Origin: Larix kaempferi
Lineage: Eukaryota > Streptophyta > Pinopsida > Pinales > Pinaceae
Assembly (NCBI GenBank): GCA_027924585.1
Contig: BSBM01000372.1
Span: 6,803,001-6,867,000, forward strand
Direction: 5' to 3'
Length of the DNA: 64,000 nt
In this document: positions 10,581-22,191 of the stretch, one piece after another
Layout of the letters: every line of letters begins with the position of its first letter
Position numbering within the stretch: position 1 is the stretch's first letter
Position numbers and translations under genes: made by a program
Notes under the pieces: model-generated
What the model saw: the letters and a program-made list of their open reading frames with translations, nothing else
What the model was told of the DNA's origin: nothing
Databases searched by the model: none

Positions 10581-12352
10581 GTGAGTGAAGTAGTGATGGA
10601 GTGCCCCATGGAGTTGAATAGATTCCTCACAAAAGTAAATTTGAATGTCCTACCATTAAGATCTTATGATGCTCTAATTGGTATGGATTGGTTGGAAAGG
10701 AATAGAGCCAAGAATGATTCCTACGAAAAGGTACTCAAATGCATTGATGAAGAGGGTAGACCCAGATTGGTAAGGGGAATTCCCAAGAAAGTCTTAGTAA
10801 GATAGATTTCATCCCTACAATTGAATTTTTTTATAAGAAGGGTTGCCACTTATATGTAGTTCACATATCAAATTCATCAGAGGACAAAGGACCAAGGATG
10901 GAAGGCTTCTAGTTGTTGCAAGAGTTCAAATATGTGTTTCTGGATGAAGTTCCCGGACAACCACCAAAGAGAGATATTGATTTTATCATTGATCTTGTTC
11001 CAAGGGTAGCGCCAATTTCCAAATCTCCTTATAGAATGAGCATGCCATAATTGATAGAGTTAAAGATGCACCTACAAGAATTAATGGACAAGAAGTATAT
11101 CAGGTCAAGTGTATCCCCTTGGGGAGCACCAGCGTTATTTTTCAAGAAAATGATGGGAATTTAAGGCTGTGCATTGATTACAAGAAGCTAAATAAAGTGA
11201 CAGTCAAGAATAAGTACCCATTGGTAATAATTGAGGTTTTGTTTGATCAAATGAAGGAATCTAAAGTGCTTTCAAAGATTGACTTAAGGTATGTCTATCA
11301 TCAAGTGAGGATAAAAGAAGAAGACATTCACAAGACATCTTTCCGGACAGATATGGCCATTATGAGTTCACAGTGGTGCCATTTGGTCTTACCAATGCAC
11401 CTACTACATTCATGTGTCTCATGAATAGTGTCTTCAACAAGTATTTGGATAAGTTTGTGATAGTGTTCTTGGATGACATTCTTTTTTATTCAAAGAATGA
11501 AGAAGAGCATGATGAACATCTAAGAATGGTGTTGGAAGTTCTTAGAGAACACCAATTGTATGAAAAGTTGAGCAAGTGTGATTTATATCAAAGGAAGGTA
11601 TAGTATTTGGGTCATGTCATCTCAGAAGAAGGAATTGTAGTCGATCCAGAAAATATTGAAGCCATAATGGAATGGCCTACTTCAAAGATGTTAAAGATGT
11701 TAGATATTTTATGGGTCTTGTATGATATTATTGAAGGTTCATTGAAGGATTCTCCATGATAACTCATCCAATTACATCCTTGCAGGGGAAGAATGCCAAA
11801 TTTGTATGGTCTGGAAAATGTGAGAAAATATTTCAGCAGTTAAAAAATTTACTTACCAGCGATCCTGTTTTGAAAATTGCATATCCAAGAAATGATTTTG
11901 TAGTGTGCACAGATGCTTGCATTGAAGGGCTAGGTGGAGTGCTCATGCAAGAAAGATTTGTGAGTTTCTATGAGTCAAGGAAATTAAAAGAGCATGAAAA
12001 TAATTATGCCACACATGATTTAGAACTAGTAGCCATAGTACACGCTCTCAAGAAGTGGAGACATTACTTGTTGGGGAGAAGATTCGAGCTTAAGACAAAC
12101 CACATGAGCTTGAAGTATTTGTATGACCAACCATACTTGAATGCTAGGCAAGCTAGGTGGATGGAATTTCTCTATGAATTTGATTTTGAAATTAAGCATG
12201 TAAAAGGGAAAGAGAATAAAGTTGCAGATGCTCTTAGCAAAAAATTTCATGTTGCAACATTAAGTATGTGCAAATCAGATTTGAAGACAAGGGTTCTTAA
12301 ATCCCAAAGCAATGATGGAACTTACCTTCAAATTAAAGAAAAATTCCAGTAG
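10581..12352 (+). pseudogene. Reverse transcriptase and RNase H of chromovirus D
   Basis: The segment starts with the end of the protease (LIGMDWLERNRA). The RT follows from about 11040: [19 protein letters not shown], and the catalytic box FLDDIL (near 11470), which keeps both aspartates. Frame changes occur near 11370 and 11600. RNase H (11756-12352) shows CTDACIEGLGGVLMQ, ELVAIVHALKKWRHYLLG and a KGKENKVADALS end. All motifs sit in the normal order and spacing, with several stops and shifts between them, so this is a degenerate copy. The function in an active element is reverse transcription of the RNA genome and removal of the RNA strand. Confidence 0.92.
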
Positions 12353-13735
12353 GGATATATAGATGAAAAGGGTGCAGGATATCAACTTGGTGAAGATGAT
12401 ATTCTCTTTTATCAAGGTACTAAACTGTATATTCCAAATTGTGAAGATTTAAAGAAGCTAGTGATGGATGAAATACATCAAATACCATACTCTAGACATC
12501 TAGGATACTAGAAGACAATAACGACAGCAAGAAAGCAATACTTTTGGCAAGGGATGAAGGACATAGCATAATATATTTCTAAGTGTCAAAAATTACAGCA
12601 AGTCAAGGAAGAACATCAACATCCAACGAGATTATTGTAGCCTTTTCCCATTCTGGAATGGAAGTGGGAAGTAATTTCTATGGATTTTATAATAGGTTTT
12701 CCAATGACAGTGAGGAAGCATGATTCAATTATGGTGGTGGTGGACAAGCTATCAAAGGTATCCCACTTCATTTCAGTCAAGTCCACTCATAAGACAAGTG
12801 ACATGGCAAATATTTTCATGAAGGAGATATTTATATTGCATGGATTGCCCAAAGCAATAATTTCAAATCAAGATGTAAAGTTCACATCCAATTTTTGGAA
12901 GGGACTATTTCAGGAATTGGGAACTCAGCTGAATTTTAGTACAACATATCATCCTCGAAAATATGGTCAAAATGAGAGGGTGAATCAGGTTCTCGAAGAC
13001 ATGTTGAGAATGTATGTGATGGACAAACCATCCAAGTGGGAGGACTACCTACACATGGTAGAATTTGCATACAATAATGGACATCAAGCATCATTGGGGA
13101 TGAGTCATTTTGAGGTATTGTATGGCAAAGGATGCAAGAATCTAGCGAATTGGGATAGTCCGGTGAATAGGGTAGTTCTTGGGCCAGAGATGATCAAGGA
13201 AATGGAATAGGAAATTGTTAAAATCAGGAAGAATTTAAAGGAAACTCAGGACAAGAAAAAAAGTTATGCAGATTTGAAAAGAGTGCATAAGGAATTTAAG
13301 ATTGGGGATCATGTTTATTGAGAGTGAAACCAAGAAAAATTTCCCTAAAGTTGGCGAGTTGTGCCAAGTTGGCACCAAGATATTGTGGGCCATTTGAAGT
13401 CCTTGATGATAGGGCCAGTTGCATATAGAATTGCATTGCCTGCTAACATGAGAGCTCATAATGTTTTCCATGTTTCTTTTCTTAAGAAATATGTACCTGA
13501 TCCTATTCAAATAATTGATTAGAATCTGATACAAGTGGAACTCGAGGGAGAATTCCAAGTGGAGCCTATGCGCATCCTCAACAAGAAGGTCACATTGCTC
13601 CGAAACCGAGTCATCGGACAGGTAAAGGTATAATGGAATCACCTTAGTCCCGATGAGGCTACATGGGAGATGAAGGATACCATGAGAGAGGCATTCCCAT
13701 TTTTTTTCAGTTTTGAGAACACCAAGAATGGTGTT
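12353..13735 (+). pseudogene. Integrase and chromodomain of chromovirus D
   Basis: The zinc-binding N-terminus (EIHQIPYSRH) is present but the second cysteine of the CxxC pair appears lost. The catalytic core runs 12680-13210: MDFI holds the first Asp. The second normally sits in SDRD, but here it reads SNQD with Asn at 12866-12868. The Glu is in QNERVNQ. After a stop at 13208 come HNVFHVSFLKKYVPDP and a chromodomain, LLRNRVIGQVKV-stop-WNHLSPDEATWE with MREAFPFF, ending near 13710. The chromodomain in this lineage is thought to guide insertion into particular chromatin. The loss of one catalytic aspartate plus the stops make it inactive. Confidence 0.9.
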
Positions 13736-13740
13736 TTTCT

Positions 13741-13754
13741 AAGGGGGAGGGAAA
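13741..13754 (+). other. Polypurine tract of element D
   Basis: AAGGGGGAGGGAAA lies directly before the LTR start TGTAATACCCCC, the usual arrangement for chromoviruses. Confidence 0.88.
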
Positions 13755-16700
13755 TGTAATACCCCCATTTTGACCCTTAGGACATATTGGATTTCAATGT
13801 AAATATTGTATACATGCAATGTATGTTTTCATAGTGTGGAGCTCAAGGACAAGGCCCTGCTAGTGGATGTTAGGTTTTATGTAAAAGGAAAGTATTCTAT
13901 ATTTTGTTATCCATGTGCTATTAAGCCATGGGACATTGTAAATGATGTAAATATTAATATTGCAATAAAAAAATACCAAAAAAATTGGCTGAGGAAACTA
14001 ATGAGAGAGGTCCATGTGTATCCACTAGGGAGAGGTGAGGGGATTGTGGGATTGAACTATAGGCTTTGAAATGTCATATTGAGAACCCCTTTGACCTTCC
14101 TTGCTGACATTTAATTCTGTTGAAGGAAGTGGTTGAAGAAAATTGTTCATGAGGTCGATGGAGTATGGGAGGCCCTAAGATTTCAGATGGCAGGGTATGG
14201 GGCTCTGTTTCCTTGATCCACAAGTCACTCTTCCTCCTAGGCATTCATCTTTCCTCATCCCCATTCCATCATTGACTAGCGAGGGAAGTTGAGATAAGGA
14301 TAGAGTCGAGTAGTGAAGAAAGAAGGAAAAACCACGATTATGAGAAAAACCACGATTTGGAGTCTCGAATTCACCCAGAAACTCGCGTGGGAAGCTAAAT
14401 CCAACAGGGGATCCATCGGCCTGAACCCTAGGGTGAATTTACAGAGTGTGAGATGCTTAGAAATCCGTGAGAAAACCTTGAGTTGATAGCCGAGAACCCA
14501 GTTGTGGGACAGAGTTGCTTTGGCCACAGAAATTGAGAAAACCCAAGTGGGAATGACAGAGAAGAAATAGAACAGAAGGTGAGATTGCTTGATAAACCTA
14601 GTGAAGGCTAGAGTCTCAAGGAATCAACAGCTTGGACCTTCTATGCCCACCTTAAAGAGAAATGGAAGGAAGGCATGCCTGAGGGACTATGCGGCAGAGA
14701 AGGAGACCTTATTTGTGTTGGGTGTGGTAGGTATTGCGGGTGCCAAGGCTGTTTGAGTTAAAATTGAGAGGTCTGTAGCTTTGGAGTTGAGCTTATTGTC
14801 TTAGCATCCTCCTCCATTTTATTTCACATGCTTGATAAACCCAACTATGTGTTGGATTAGCATGTTTGTTTGTGTGAAACCAGGGGTGTGAGTGAGCTTG
14901 TATAATTCCTCCTTAGTGGATACACAGCCCGGCTCAGGGCTGGTCTCTCAGCTGAAGAATATAGGCTGGATAAAGACCTATGGTTGGGTGGAACGTTTCC
15001 CTCACATAGCTAGTTGCTTGGAAAGTTTCATTTTAAAATATAAGTGCTCTCTGTGATCTTAAATGATGCTACTTCCTATGTTGTGTCTATTTGTTATTTG
15101 TTGCGTCTATTTCAAGTCAATCTAAATGAAATGATCACATGGAATTAGTCAGTAGGAAATATGTGTATAAGACTGAACATGAGGCTGATTAATTCCTTGA
15201 TTGTTTCATCATTTTTCTTATATTAAGTATGTTGTTATCCTTGTATGTTGTAGATGCATTAATCAAATTTAGTTCCACTGTGTCAGTTATTATGCATTGC
15301 ACACACCTGTAGAAGGTTGTATTTCATCACTGGGGCTTAGGGGATGAATTAGACACCACCATATTGTGTTCATGATGCCTCTATGGGTCAAATGAAGGGA
15401 GGGGCCATGACATAGTGGGATCAGAGCTCTTTATAGAGTAGTAAAGAGGCATTGATGAGGTTTGGGGGAAACATTTTGGTTGGGAAAATGGAAAAATTAG
15501 AGTCCTCAGGTGTGGTAGAGGACCACACTGTTGCATGGGGATCGCCGAGAGATTTCCAACAGTACCATATTTTCCAAAAATGGACTTAGGATGAGGAAGT
15601 TATCATCTTGAGAAGTTGGCAGCAATAGGGGTATGGATGACTTCCGACTTTCTGAACCTGCAGTGCACACTGTGGAATGCGGAAGTCGGAGGTGTCTTTT
15701 CTTTGCCGCCATGAATTTGACATCTCGACTTTCCAACTCTCGCACTGCTAAATGCGAAATTCGGAGGCATATTTTCTTTGCCACTGTGTATTTGGAGATC
15801 CAACCTTTCGACTCCCCCATTGCGGAATTCGTAAGTTAGGGGCGTCTTTTCTTTGCTGCTGTGTATTTGGCGATCCGACCTTCCGAATACCACACTATGG
15901 AATGTGAAATTCAGAGACATATTTTCTTCGCCATCATGTATTTGACATCCCAACCTTTTGATTCCCACACTGCAGAATGTGGAAGTTGGAGGCATGTTTT
16001 CTTCGCCACCATGTATTTGGCGATCTGACCTTCTGACTCCTGCACTGGGGAATGCAAAATTCAGAGGCGTTTTTTCTTCACCGCCATGTATTTTGCGATC
16101 TAACCTTCCGACTTCCACATTGTGGAATGTAGAAGTTGAAGGATTCTTTTCTTTTCCATCGTGTATTTGGCCATCCAACCTTCTGACTCCCGCACTGCGG
16201 AATGCGGAATTCAGAGGCGTCTTTTCTTCACCTCCGTGTATTTGGCGATCTGACCTTTTGACTCCCACACTATGGAATGCAGAAGTTAGAGGTGTATTTT
16301 CTTCACCATCGTGAATTTGACGTCCCGATCTTCCAAATCCTGCACCGGGGAATGCATAAGTCATAGGCATCTTTTCTTTACTATCGTGTATTTGGCGATC
16401 CGACCTTCCAAATCCCACACTGCAGAATGCAGAATTCAGAGGCGTCTTTTCTTCACCGCCGTGTATTTTACGTCCCGAACGTTAGACTCCCGCACTGCAG
16501 AATGCAGAAGTTGGAGGCATCTTTTCTTCACCGCCATGTATTTGGCGATATGACCTTCCAACTTCTGCACTGTGGAATGTGGAAGTTGGAGGCATATTTT
16601 CTTCATCACCATGTATTTGGAAATATGACCTTACAATTCCCGCACTATGGAATGTGGAAGTCGGAGATGTCTTTTCTTCACCGCCGTGTATTTGGCATTC

Positions 16701-17004
16701 CGACTTTCCAACTCCCGCACTGTGGAATTCAGAGGTGTCTTTTCTTCGATGCCATGTGTTCGGCATTTCGACCTTCCAACTCCCGCACTGCAAAATGCGG
16801 AACTCGGAGGCATATTTTCTTCGATGTTGTGATTTTGGTGTTCCAACATACAATTTCCAACTTGAGGCTTTCAGATTGCGGATTGCAGACTGAATTTATT
16901 GCGGCTATGTAAAAGTGCAGAGTTGCGGATAAGTTTGGAAAAAAAAATTATCAGGTTGTTCCCCCATCACTCTAAAGGGCACTGAGGGGATCGAGGACAT
17001 TACA
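13755..17004 (+). mobile_element. 3' LTR of chromovirus D (3,250 bp)
   Basis: It starts TGTAATACCCCC and ends GAGGACATTACA, giving inverted ends TGTAAT/ATTACA. The last 191 bp match the 5' LTR remnant. A 75-bp tandem array fills roughly 15640-16860. The ORFs at 13806-14069 and 14276-14527 are small and show no family signature. The first five bases beyond it (CATAG) are the predicted target duplication. Confidence 0.88.
15640..16860 (+). repeat. Tandem array in the D LTR, 75-bp unit, about 16 copies
   Basis: TTTTCTTyGCC-like starts recur at 15697, 15772, 15847, 15922, 15997 and 16072, and stay in register to 16672. The interval is then 68 bases because of a deletion in one unit. Each unit carries an imperfect dyad: CCGACTcCCGCACTG and GAATGCGGAAgTCGGAG can pair. 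Long ORFs on both strands (for example 15603-16418 minus) are artefacts of the period being 25 codons. Confidence 0.93.
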
Positions 17005-17245
17005 CATAGTACTATTAATCATCATGATATATGAATCAACCTGCATTGAATGATATCTTAGGATGAATTGAGTTTTTTTTTTATTTGCAATATTTTCTTT
17101 CAATAGTTGTCTGATGATTAGTGAGCTGATTTCATAGTTCTAGAAGAACTTTAAGACTTATTTCTGCATATATTTTTCCTTACACCTCATAAGTTTACAA
17201 ACTATGATTGATGATAAATGTAACATAAATGATTACCTGATAATT
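17005..17245 (+). repeat. Dispersed repeat, copy 1 (target of element D)
   Basis: This stretch matches 20347-20635 with many substitutions and an indel. Shared blocks include ATCATCATGATATATGAATCA, CAATATTTTCTTTCAATAGTT and CCTCATAAGTTTACAAACT. Copy 1 begins exactly at the D LTR end, at CATAG. No coding potential seen. Confidence 0.8.
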
Positions 17246-17520
17246 GTTGTACATGGGCTTTATTTTGAGCAATGATACATGTTCCTACAACAAAGAAACT
17301 AGGCATTTTTTTCATGTTCATGTTCTTGTAGCAGCCTCTATTCTAGATTTTTGTTCAAACATCAGATTTCTTGAAGAGATAATTATATTTATTTATCCAT
17401 GGAAGCATCAAGGAGGATTCTCTGTGGTAACATGAAAATTTCAGACTCCAACATTATTAGATGCAACATTCAAGTTTTTTGTAGCAACATGCAATCAAAG
17501 TTCAAATCTCAGGAGGATGC

Positions 17521-18156
17521 TGTTAAATTTTCAGAATTTACTTCAATCTGATCTAGGATCTTAACTGAGAGAACAGCATGTACAGCATATCAATCATGGA
17601 GACAATAATGCAAGCACACAAGAGACACAAAGATTTACTTGGGGAAAACCATAAAGGTGAAAAACCCCAATAACTTCCTCAGAGATAGATAGAGAAATGA
17701 TACAACCAACCAAGAGAGATAGCCATAACCTAGCAGCAGATCCTCCTCCTCCAAAAGTGTGCCACTCCTCCTTGAGTGCATGTGTGAGAAGTGAGTGAGT
17801 AAATAGAGTGCCTCCTGCACTCTATTTATACTTGACTTGACTTGCCTTTTTACCTAACTCATGTAGGCTCGAACTTAACCACATAATATAATGCTGACTG
17901 GGCCGACCCCCAATAGGGTGGTCTAATAACCCTTTGACCCACATGGCCGACCCCCAATAGGGTGGTCTAATAACCCTTCGACCCACATGACTTATACAGG
18001 GCCGACCCCAACAAGGTGGTCTAATAACCCATCAAGTATAAGTTACGACACTTACAATATAAATAATGACACTTCCGTATAGAGGAATAATACCATCTCT
18101 ATAGGAGTACATACAACATATATGAAATACATTCCGAAGTTACATATACATCAACA
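17521..18156 (-). mobile_element. Solo copia LTR (636 bp) with 5-bp target duplication
   Basis: The sequence runs TGTTAAAT...CATCAACA on the plus strand and is flanked by GATGC on both sides (17516-17520 and 18157-18161). There is no internal region. The promoter orientation is minus: TATAAATA reads on the minus strand at 17823-17830. Three GGGTTATTAGACC...GGTCGGCC blocks lie upstream of it, at plus positions 17901-17932, 17945-17976 and 18000-18030. It shares these with the 3' LTR of element A. A solo LTR is the known product of recombination between the two LTRs of a full element. A short minus-strand ORF inside (17635-17820) is not meaningful. Confidence 0.93.
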
Positions 18157-18755
18157 GATGCATGAGTACATGCTTCATCCTTGGTGTGGGGGAGAGAAGA
18201 GTTCTAGATTTCAATCCAAGATTTCAAAGAGGTAAAGTTGAGGTAAAACCAATATTACAACTTTTTGATTTGTTTAAAAAGTTGAAATAATGATAAGAAA
18301 CTATTTAATCTTGAAAATTATTCTCTGTTATAATTTCATCCCCTATCTTTTTCATATTGTAAATCATCCCTGTGACATGTTACTCTTCACTCTTGAACTC
18401 TTATGTCATCATCCCATTCCATTGTTATATATCCATTCCTTTCACTCTATATGTTCTATATACCTTTGATCCACTATGATCCAATGAAGAAATACTTTGA
18501 TTATAAGTTTATGGAAGCATTGTTATTAGAGTATAAATGATTCTATACAAAGATTATTGGTTGACATGCTAGTGCAACAAGCCTTAGTATGGTCTCGTAT
18601 AATATGATTATGAATTGTTCCAGCAACCATGTTTCTTATCTTTCAACATAAATAAAAATCAGATGAGCTCCAACAAGGTATGCTAAACCATTCAAAAGTT
18701 GGATAAAACTTATTTTATTTTTAAGGCCAACTCTCAGTTTTGAAAGAATGTCTTA

Positions 18756-18830
18756 CCGGTCCCTGCAATTTTGAGGTGCTATAAGTGTAAGGAGTTAGGT
18801 CATAAAGTTCACTTTTTCTTAAATTAGAAT
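18756..18830 (+). pseudogene. Retroelement gag zinc-knuckle remnant
   Basis: One frame reads PVPAILRCYKCKELGHKVHF. The pattern C-x2-C-x4-H is a CCHC knuckle whose last cysteine is replaced. Nothing recognisable extends on either side, so this is a small relic of a gag gene, copia- or LINE-like. Confidence is limited by its length. Confidence 0.45.
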
Positions 18831-19133
18831 TATGCAAAGCACTAATAACTTGTAAATCTTTCTTCTACAAGAAACACAATGGAGATATCAGGTTCAAGCA
18901 TTGGGAAATGGAATAATTATTTAGAGGATGTAGTTCCAAGATATAAGAGTGTTTATGAGAATGGTCAAAATTATGAGCAACAATTATTTCCCTTTGAAAA
19001 ACAAGAACATAAATGATCAACATCTCCTTAGTAGCATCATCATTCATTTGTCATTATCAACATTATCCATCAGCATCATTCTTCACTAGAATCTTAATTT
19101 TTTAGCGGTGTCCATTGATCTCTATTTTTCCAG

Positions 19134-19400
19134 AGGGTTATGATAGTAGCCTTAATGGGTCTTTCAATTTTCTTTGTGGCCCTATGTATTTTCTACATTA
19201 TAGAGTCTCCATTATGGATTTTAAGAAAGGGAAGAATGATTGATGCAAAACAAGTGTTGCAAACATCTCCTCAACAAAGAAAATATTGCAGCAGAGCTTG
19301 CCTTGTTGGAAGAAGGACTAGGGAGTTAATCTAGACATACAATAGATTAATATGTAGTAGAGCATGTAGAAGACACAAAGGAAAATGTAGAGTGGCAAAA
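19134..19400 (+). pseudogene. Decayed exon of a tonoplast monosaccharide transporter-like gene (MSSP/TMT)
   Basis: After an acceptor-like TCTATTTTTCCAG, the frame reads RVMIVALMGLSIFF, then ESPLWILRKGRM and DAKQVLQ. This matches the sixth membrane helix and the PESPRWLVSKGRM.EAK.VLQ signature at the start of the central loop of plant tonoplast sugar transporters. A shift of one frame then gives NKENIAAELALLEEGLG, corresponding to the family's E-MALLVEGL stretch, and YVVEHVED matches its EEYVVGP region with stops between. These transporters are proton-coupled sugar carriers of the vacuole membrane with twelve helices. Only about 90 codons are present, with one frameshift and at least two stops. 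No flanking exons were found between 17.2 and 20.8 kb. Another MFS sugar carrier is possible, but the loop sequence favours MSSP/TMT. Confidence 0.6.
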
Positions 19401-20346
19401 AAAAGGCCAATAATTTTCCATTATCATGCAAAACAATAATTGTTTGGGTGATATCTTAAAATATGTTTGTATGATCTTTTCCTAACTTTCTACAGGTGCA
19501 GTCCTAGAAATCCGGTCATGAGCTCATGGGTAGGAATGATTTCACCTCCACAAGATAATAACATGACTAATGATATAAAAAACCTTCAATTAAGTCAAAT
19601 ATGTGATCCATATTTTTGGATCATAGATCCACTTTTTTAGGGATTGGTTTTATCCCTTGTAACCTCTTTTCCTCTCACAAAATGCATATATAAATATGAG
19701 GAAATATCATTCTTTGGGGGAGTTAGAGTTAGAGACTATAACACAAATACATATACTTGTAGATATGAACTTTGTACCTATGATGATTTTAATAGAAGAC
19801 TGGTTTTTATCTTTGATGCATTGGTGAGTTAATTTTTTAGTTAATTAGGGGCTTGTTCTTGAGAGGAGGTAGGACCCCCTTCCCCTCAAGAACAACACCA
19901 GGTTAGGATTTTTTATTTTCATATGGTTTTGTGTGTTGTATTTACTTATATTATATCATTATAGTTTTGTTCCTGTAGGTTCTATTTTTAGTATTTGTTC
20001 CTGTAGCTTATATGTTCCTGTAGCATTTATATTCATGTAGTATCCATTTCCTGTAGTGCACATTGTTTTCGTGAATTATGTTTAATTGATATAGGTTGAA
20101 TGTGCTATTTGATTTGTTGTGATGAATTAGGAATTTACTTCATGTTCTCTTGAAGTAATATCATCTAAAATAGAAACTTGCAGAATGTTGTTGGTTATAC
20201 ATGTTAACATGGAATTTTACTTTAATAGTTCATAGCTAAATAATATTGACCTCAGGGGTTCATGATTGTGGTTAGTTTGGTATTTTTTAATATTTATCAT
20301 AACAAATGTCTTTCAAAGCATTGATATAATATATTAAAATGGGACT
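19401..20346. other. No gene recognised
   Basis: AT-rich DNA with one 62-codon ORF (19644-19832) without family signature. CTGTAG-containing phrases recur around 19970-20060 (for example TTCCTGTAG), a weak local repetition. Confidence 0.4.
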
Positions 20347-20635
20347 CATAGAGTAATCCTTATCATCATGATATATGAATCAGACTGCATTTCTACCTTA
20401 GGAGCTCATAATGGAATGTATTCAATCTTAAATGATATCTTAGGATGGATTTAGTTGCTTTCTACCTACAATATTTTCTTTCAATAGTTATGTGATGATT
20501 GGTGAGTTGATTTCATATTTCTAGAATCACTTTAGGACATATCTCTGCATATATTTTTCCTTGCCCCTCATAAGTTTACAAACTCAGATTTATGATAAAT
20601 GTAACATAAATTATTACCTTATAATTTGACTGGAA
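20347..20635 (+). repeat. Dispersed repeat, copy 2
   Basis: Partner of 17005-17245. It continues leftward through ACTCATAG without interruption at the point where copy 1 is broken by element D. It therefore resembles the unoccupied site of D. Confidence 0.8.
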
Positions 20636-20989
20636 GATATGTCAAGAGAAACAGTGAGTTGAACTTCACCCGTGGTATCCATTTGAAGAAAGGAAATATA
20701 TTCATACAAATAAGTATTAGATTGCTTTACATACTTGATATTGTGTTATGAATATATATGCTTCCTTTATGAATTGGAATTCCTATGAAGAGAATAATTG
20801 TTGCATATGAATGGCTATGATATGCATGTTTACCTTGATGATTATTGTAGGTATATGTTGGATTGCTGAAAATTTGGAAGCATTTAAAGGTAGTGAAATA
20901 AGCTATGGATTATTGACATCTAGATACCCATCAAATGCAAGCAAAATAAATAGAATATCATGGTGTATGCATCCAAATATCAAAGAAAT

Positions 20990-22191
20990 AGAGACATGGT
21001 CTTAAATCTTGAAGGAGGACACCAAGAACGTTGTGGGAAATGTACTTGAAATAAAATAAAATTAGGAGCTAGAGGATGAAATGCGGGAGGCATACCTGCA
21101 GCTATTTTGAAATCCTAATGAAATTATTGTAAATGTACATAATGTTGATGATGCATTCATAATAGTGCATAAATTAAGGGAGAGGGGAATGTAATACCCC
21201 AGTTTTTACTCTATAATTCAATTTTGTATATATTGATGTAAAGGCTAGAAGTCATAAACAAATGGTTCGAGGTGACCAAGACTTTGTAAATATGTACATT
21301 TTTAGTATTAATATAAAATATTTGATGGTTGTAGAGGAGGAAGGACGAAGAATAGATGAGGGGCTATGACTCCAAAAGAGGGAAAGTGATAGTGGGCTAA
21401 GGGAAAATGACCCTGGTGGGATCAGCTTATCTCCCTAGCCTTTTCCCTAACCATTTAACCAACGTTCCTAAACCATGATTGGGGGTCATGTTTTGACAAA
21501 TCCATGATAATTATCTCAAGAAAGGATCAAGAGGGGGAAGATAAAAAAGGGAGAGTGATGATGATTAGGGTGGTTGTTATTATGGATTACCATTATGCAT
21601 ATGGACAAGATGCTAAGATCTCTTGTGCCTTCTATTTTTTTTTTACATGTCTTCATCCTAAGTATTACAATTTGTGAATTTTCCATGCCATTGACCCTAG
21701 GATTCTAGTACTAGGGTAGCATACCATTAGGAACCTAGACTGCAATATGTTACCTGGAGTCCCAATTCAAAGACTTCTTGTCTGACCTATCTTGGAGCAC
21801 TTAAAGGGGAATGGGATGCTTCCCGAGGGACTATTGGCTTAGAGAATGGATACCGTTCTTTGAATTTTCTAATTTGATGAGGAATGGGACAGTTATGGGG
21901 GGTATTTCCTGCACTAGAGGGATGCATGCAACATTGAGCTATGTGGAGGTTTTTGGAAAGAGATTTTCCCTTGTGGTTTGATAGCCCCAACTCAAGGGAA
22001 ACTTTTCAAAGTGAGATATGGATTGACATAGCCTATGGTTGAAAGCAACTTCCTTCACCTACATCCAGTCGGAGTATATTCAATAAATAAGTTCCTTACT
22101 ATGCGTGAAATGCCATGGATAAGTCTCTTTTTATAGATTGTTTGGTTTACTGTATGTGGTTATATAATTACATGGATTTTCCTACATGGTG
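20990..22191 (+). mobile_element. 3' end of a degenerate chromovirus F (chromodomain tail and LTR start)
   Basis: The frame ELEDEMREAYLQLF (21058-21100) matches the last residues of the chromodomains in elements D and E (WE-.D.MREA). It is followed by a purine tract, AAGGGAGAGGGGAA (21176-21189), and an LTR start TGTAATACCCCAG at 21190. The LTR runs to 22191, where the LTR of element E begins. The rest of F is either lost or continues beyond E. The 64-codon ORF 20811-21005 has no recognisable family. Confidence 0.65.

Larger units (their letters stand above)
8578..17004 (+). mobile_element. Ty3/gypsy chromovirus D
   Basis: The order is LTR remnant, primer site, gag with a CCHC knuckle, protease, reverse transcriptase, RNase H, integrase, chromodomain, polypurine tract and a 3,250-bp 3' LTR. 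This is the chromovirus plan (Ty3/gypsy with a C-terminal chromodomain). The very long LTR suggests the Tekay/Del lineage, but only a tree would settle that. Many stops show it is old. The 5' LTR keeps only its last 200 bp because element C interrupts it. Confidence 0.92.

Noticed and set aside
15603-16912. Long ORFs on both strands over the 75-bp array
   Set aside because: The period of 25 codons keeps several frames open at once; the array lies inside an LTR and shows no codon bias.
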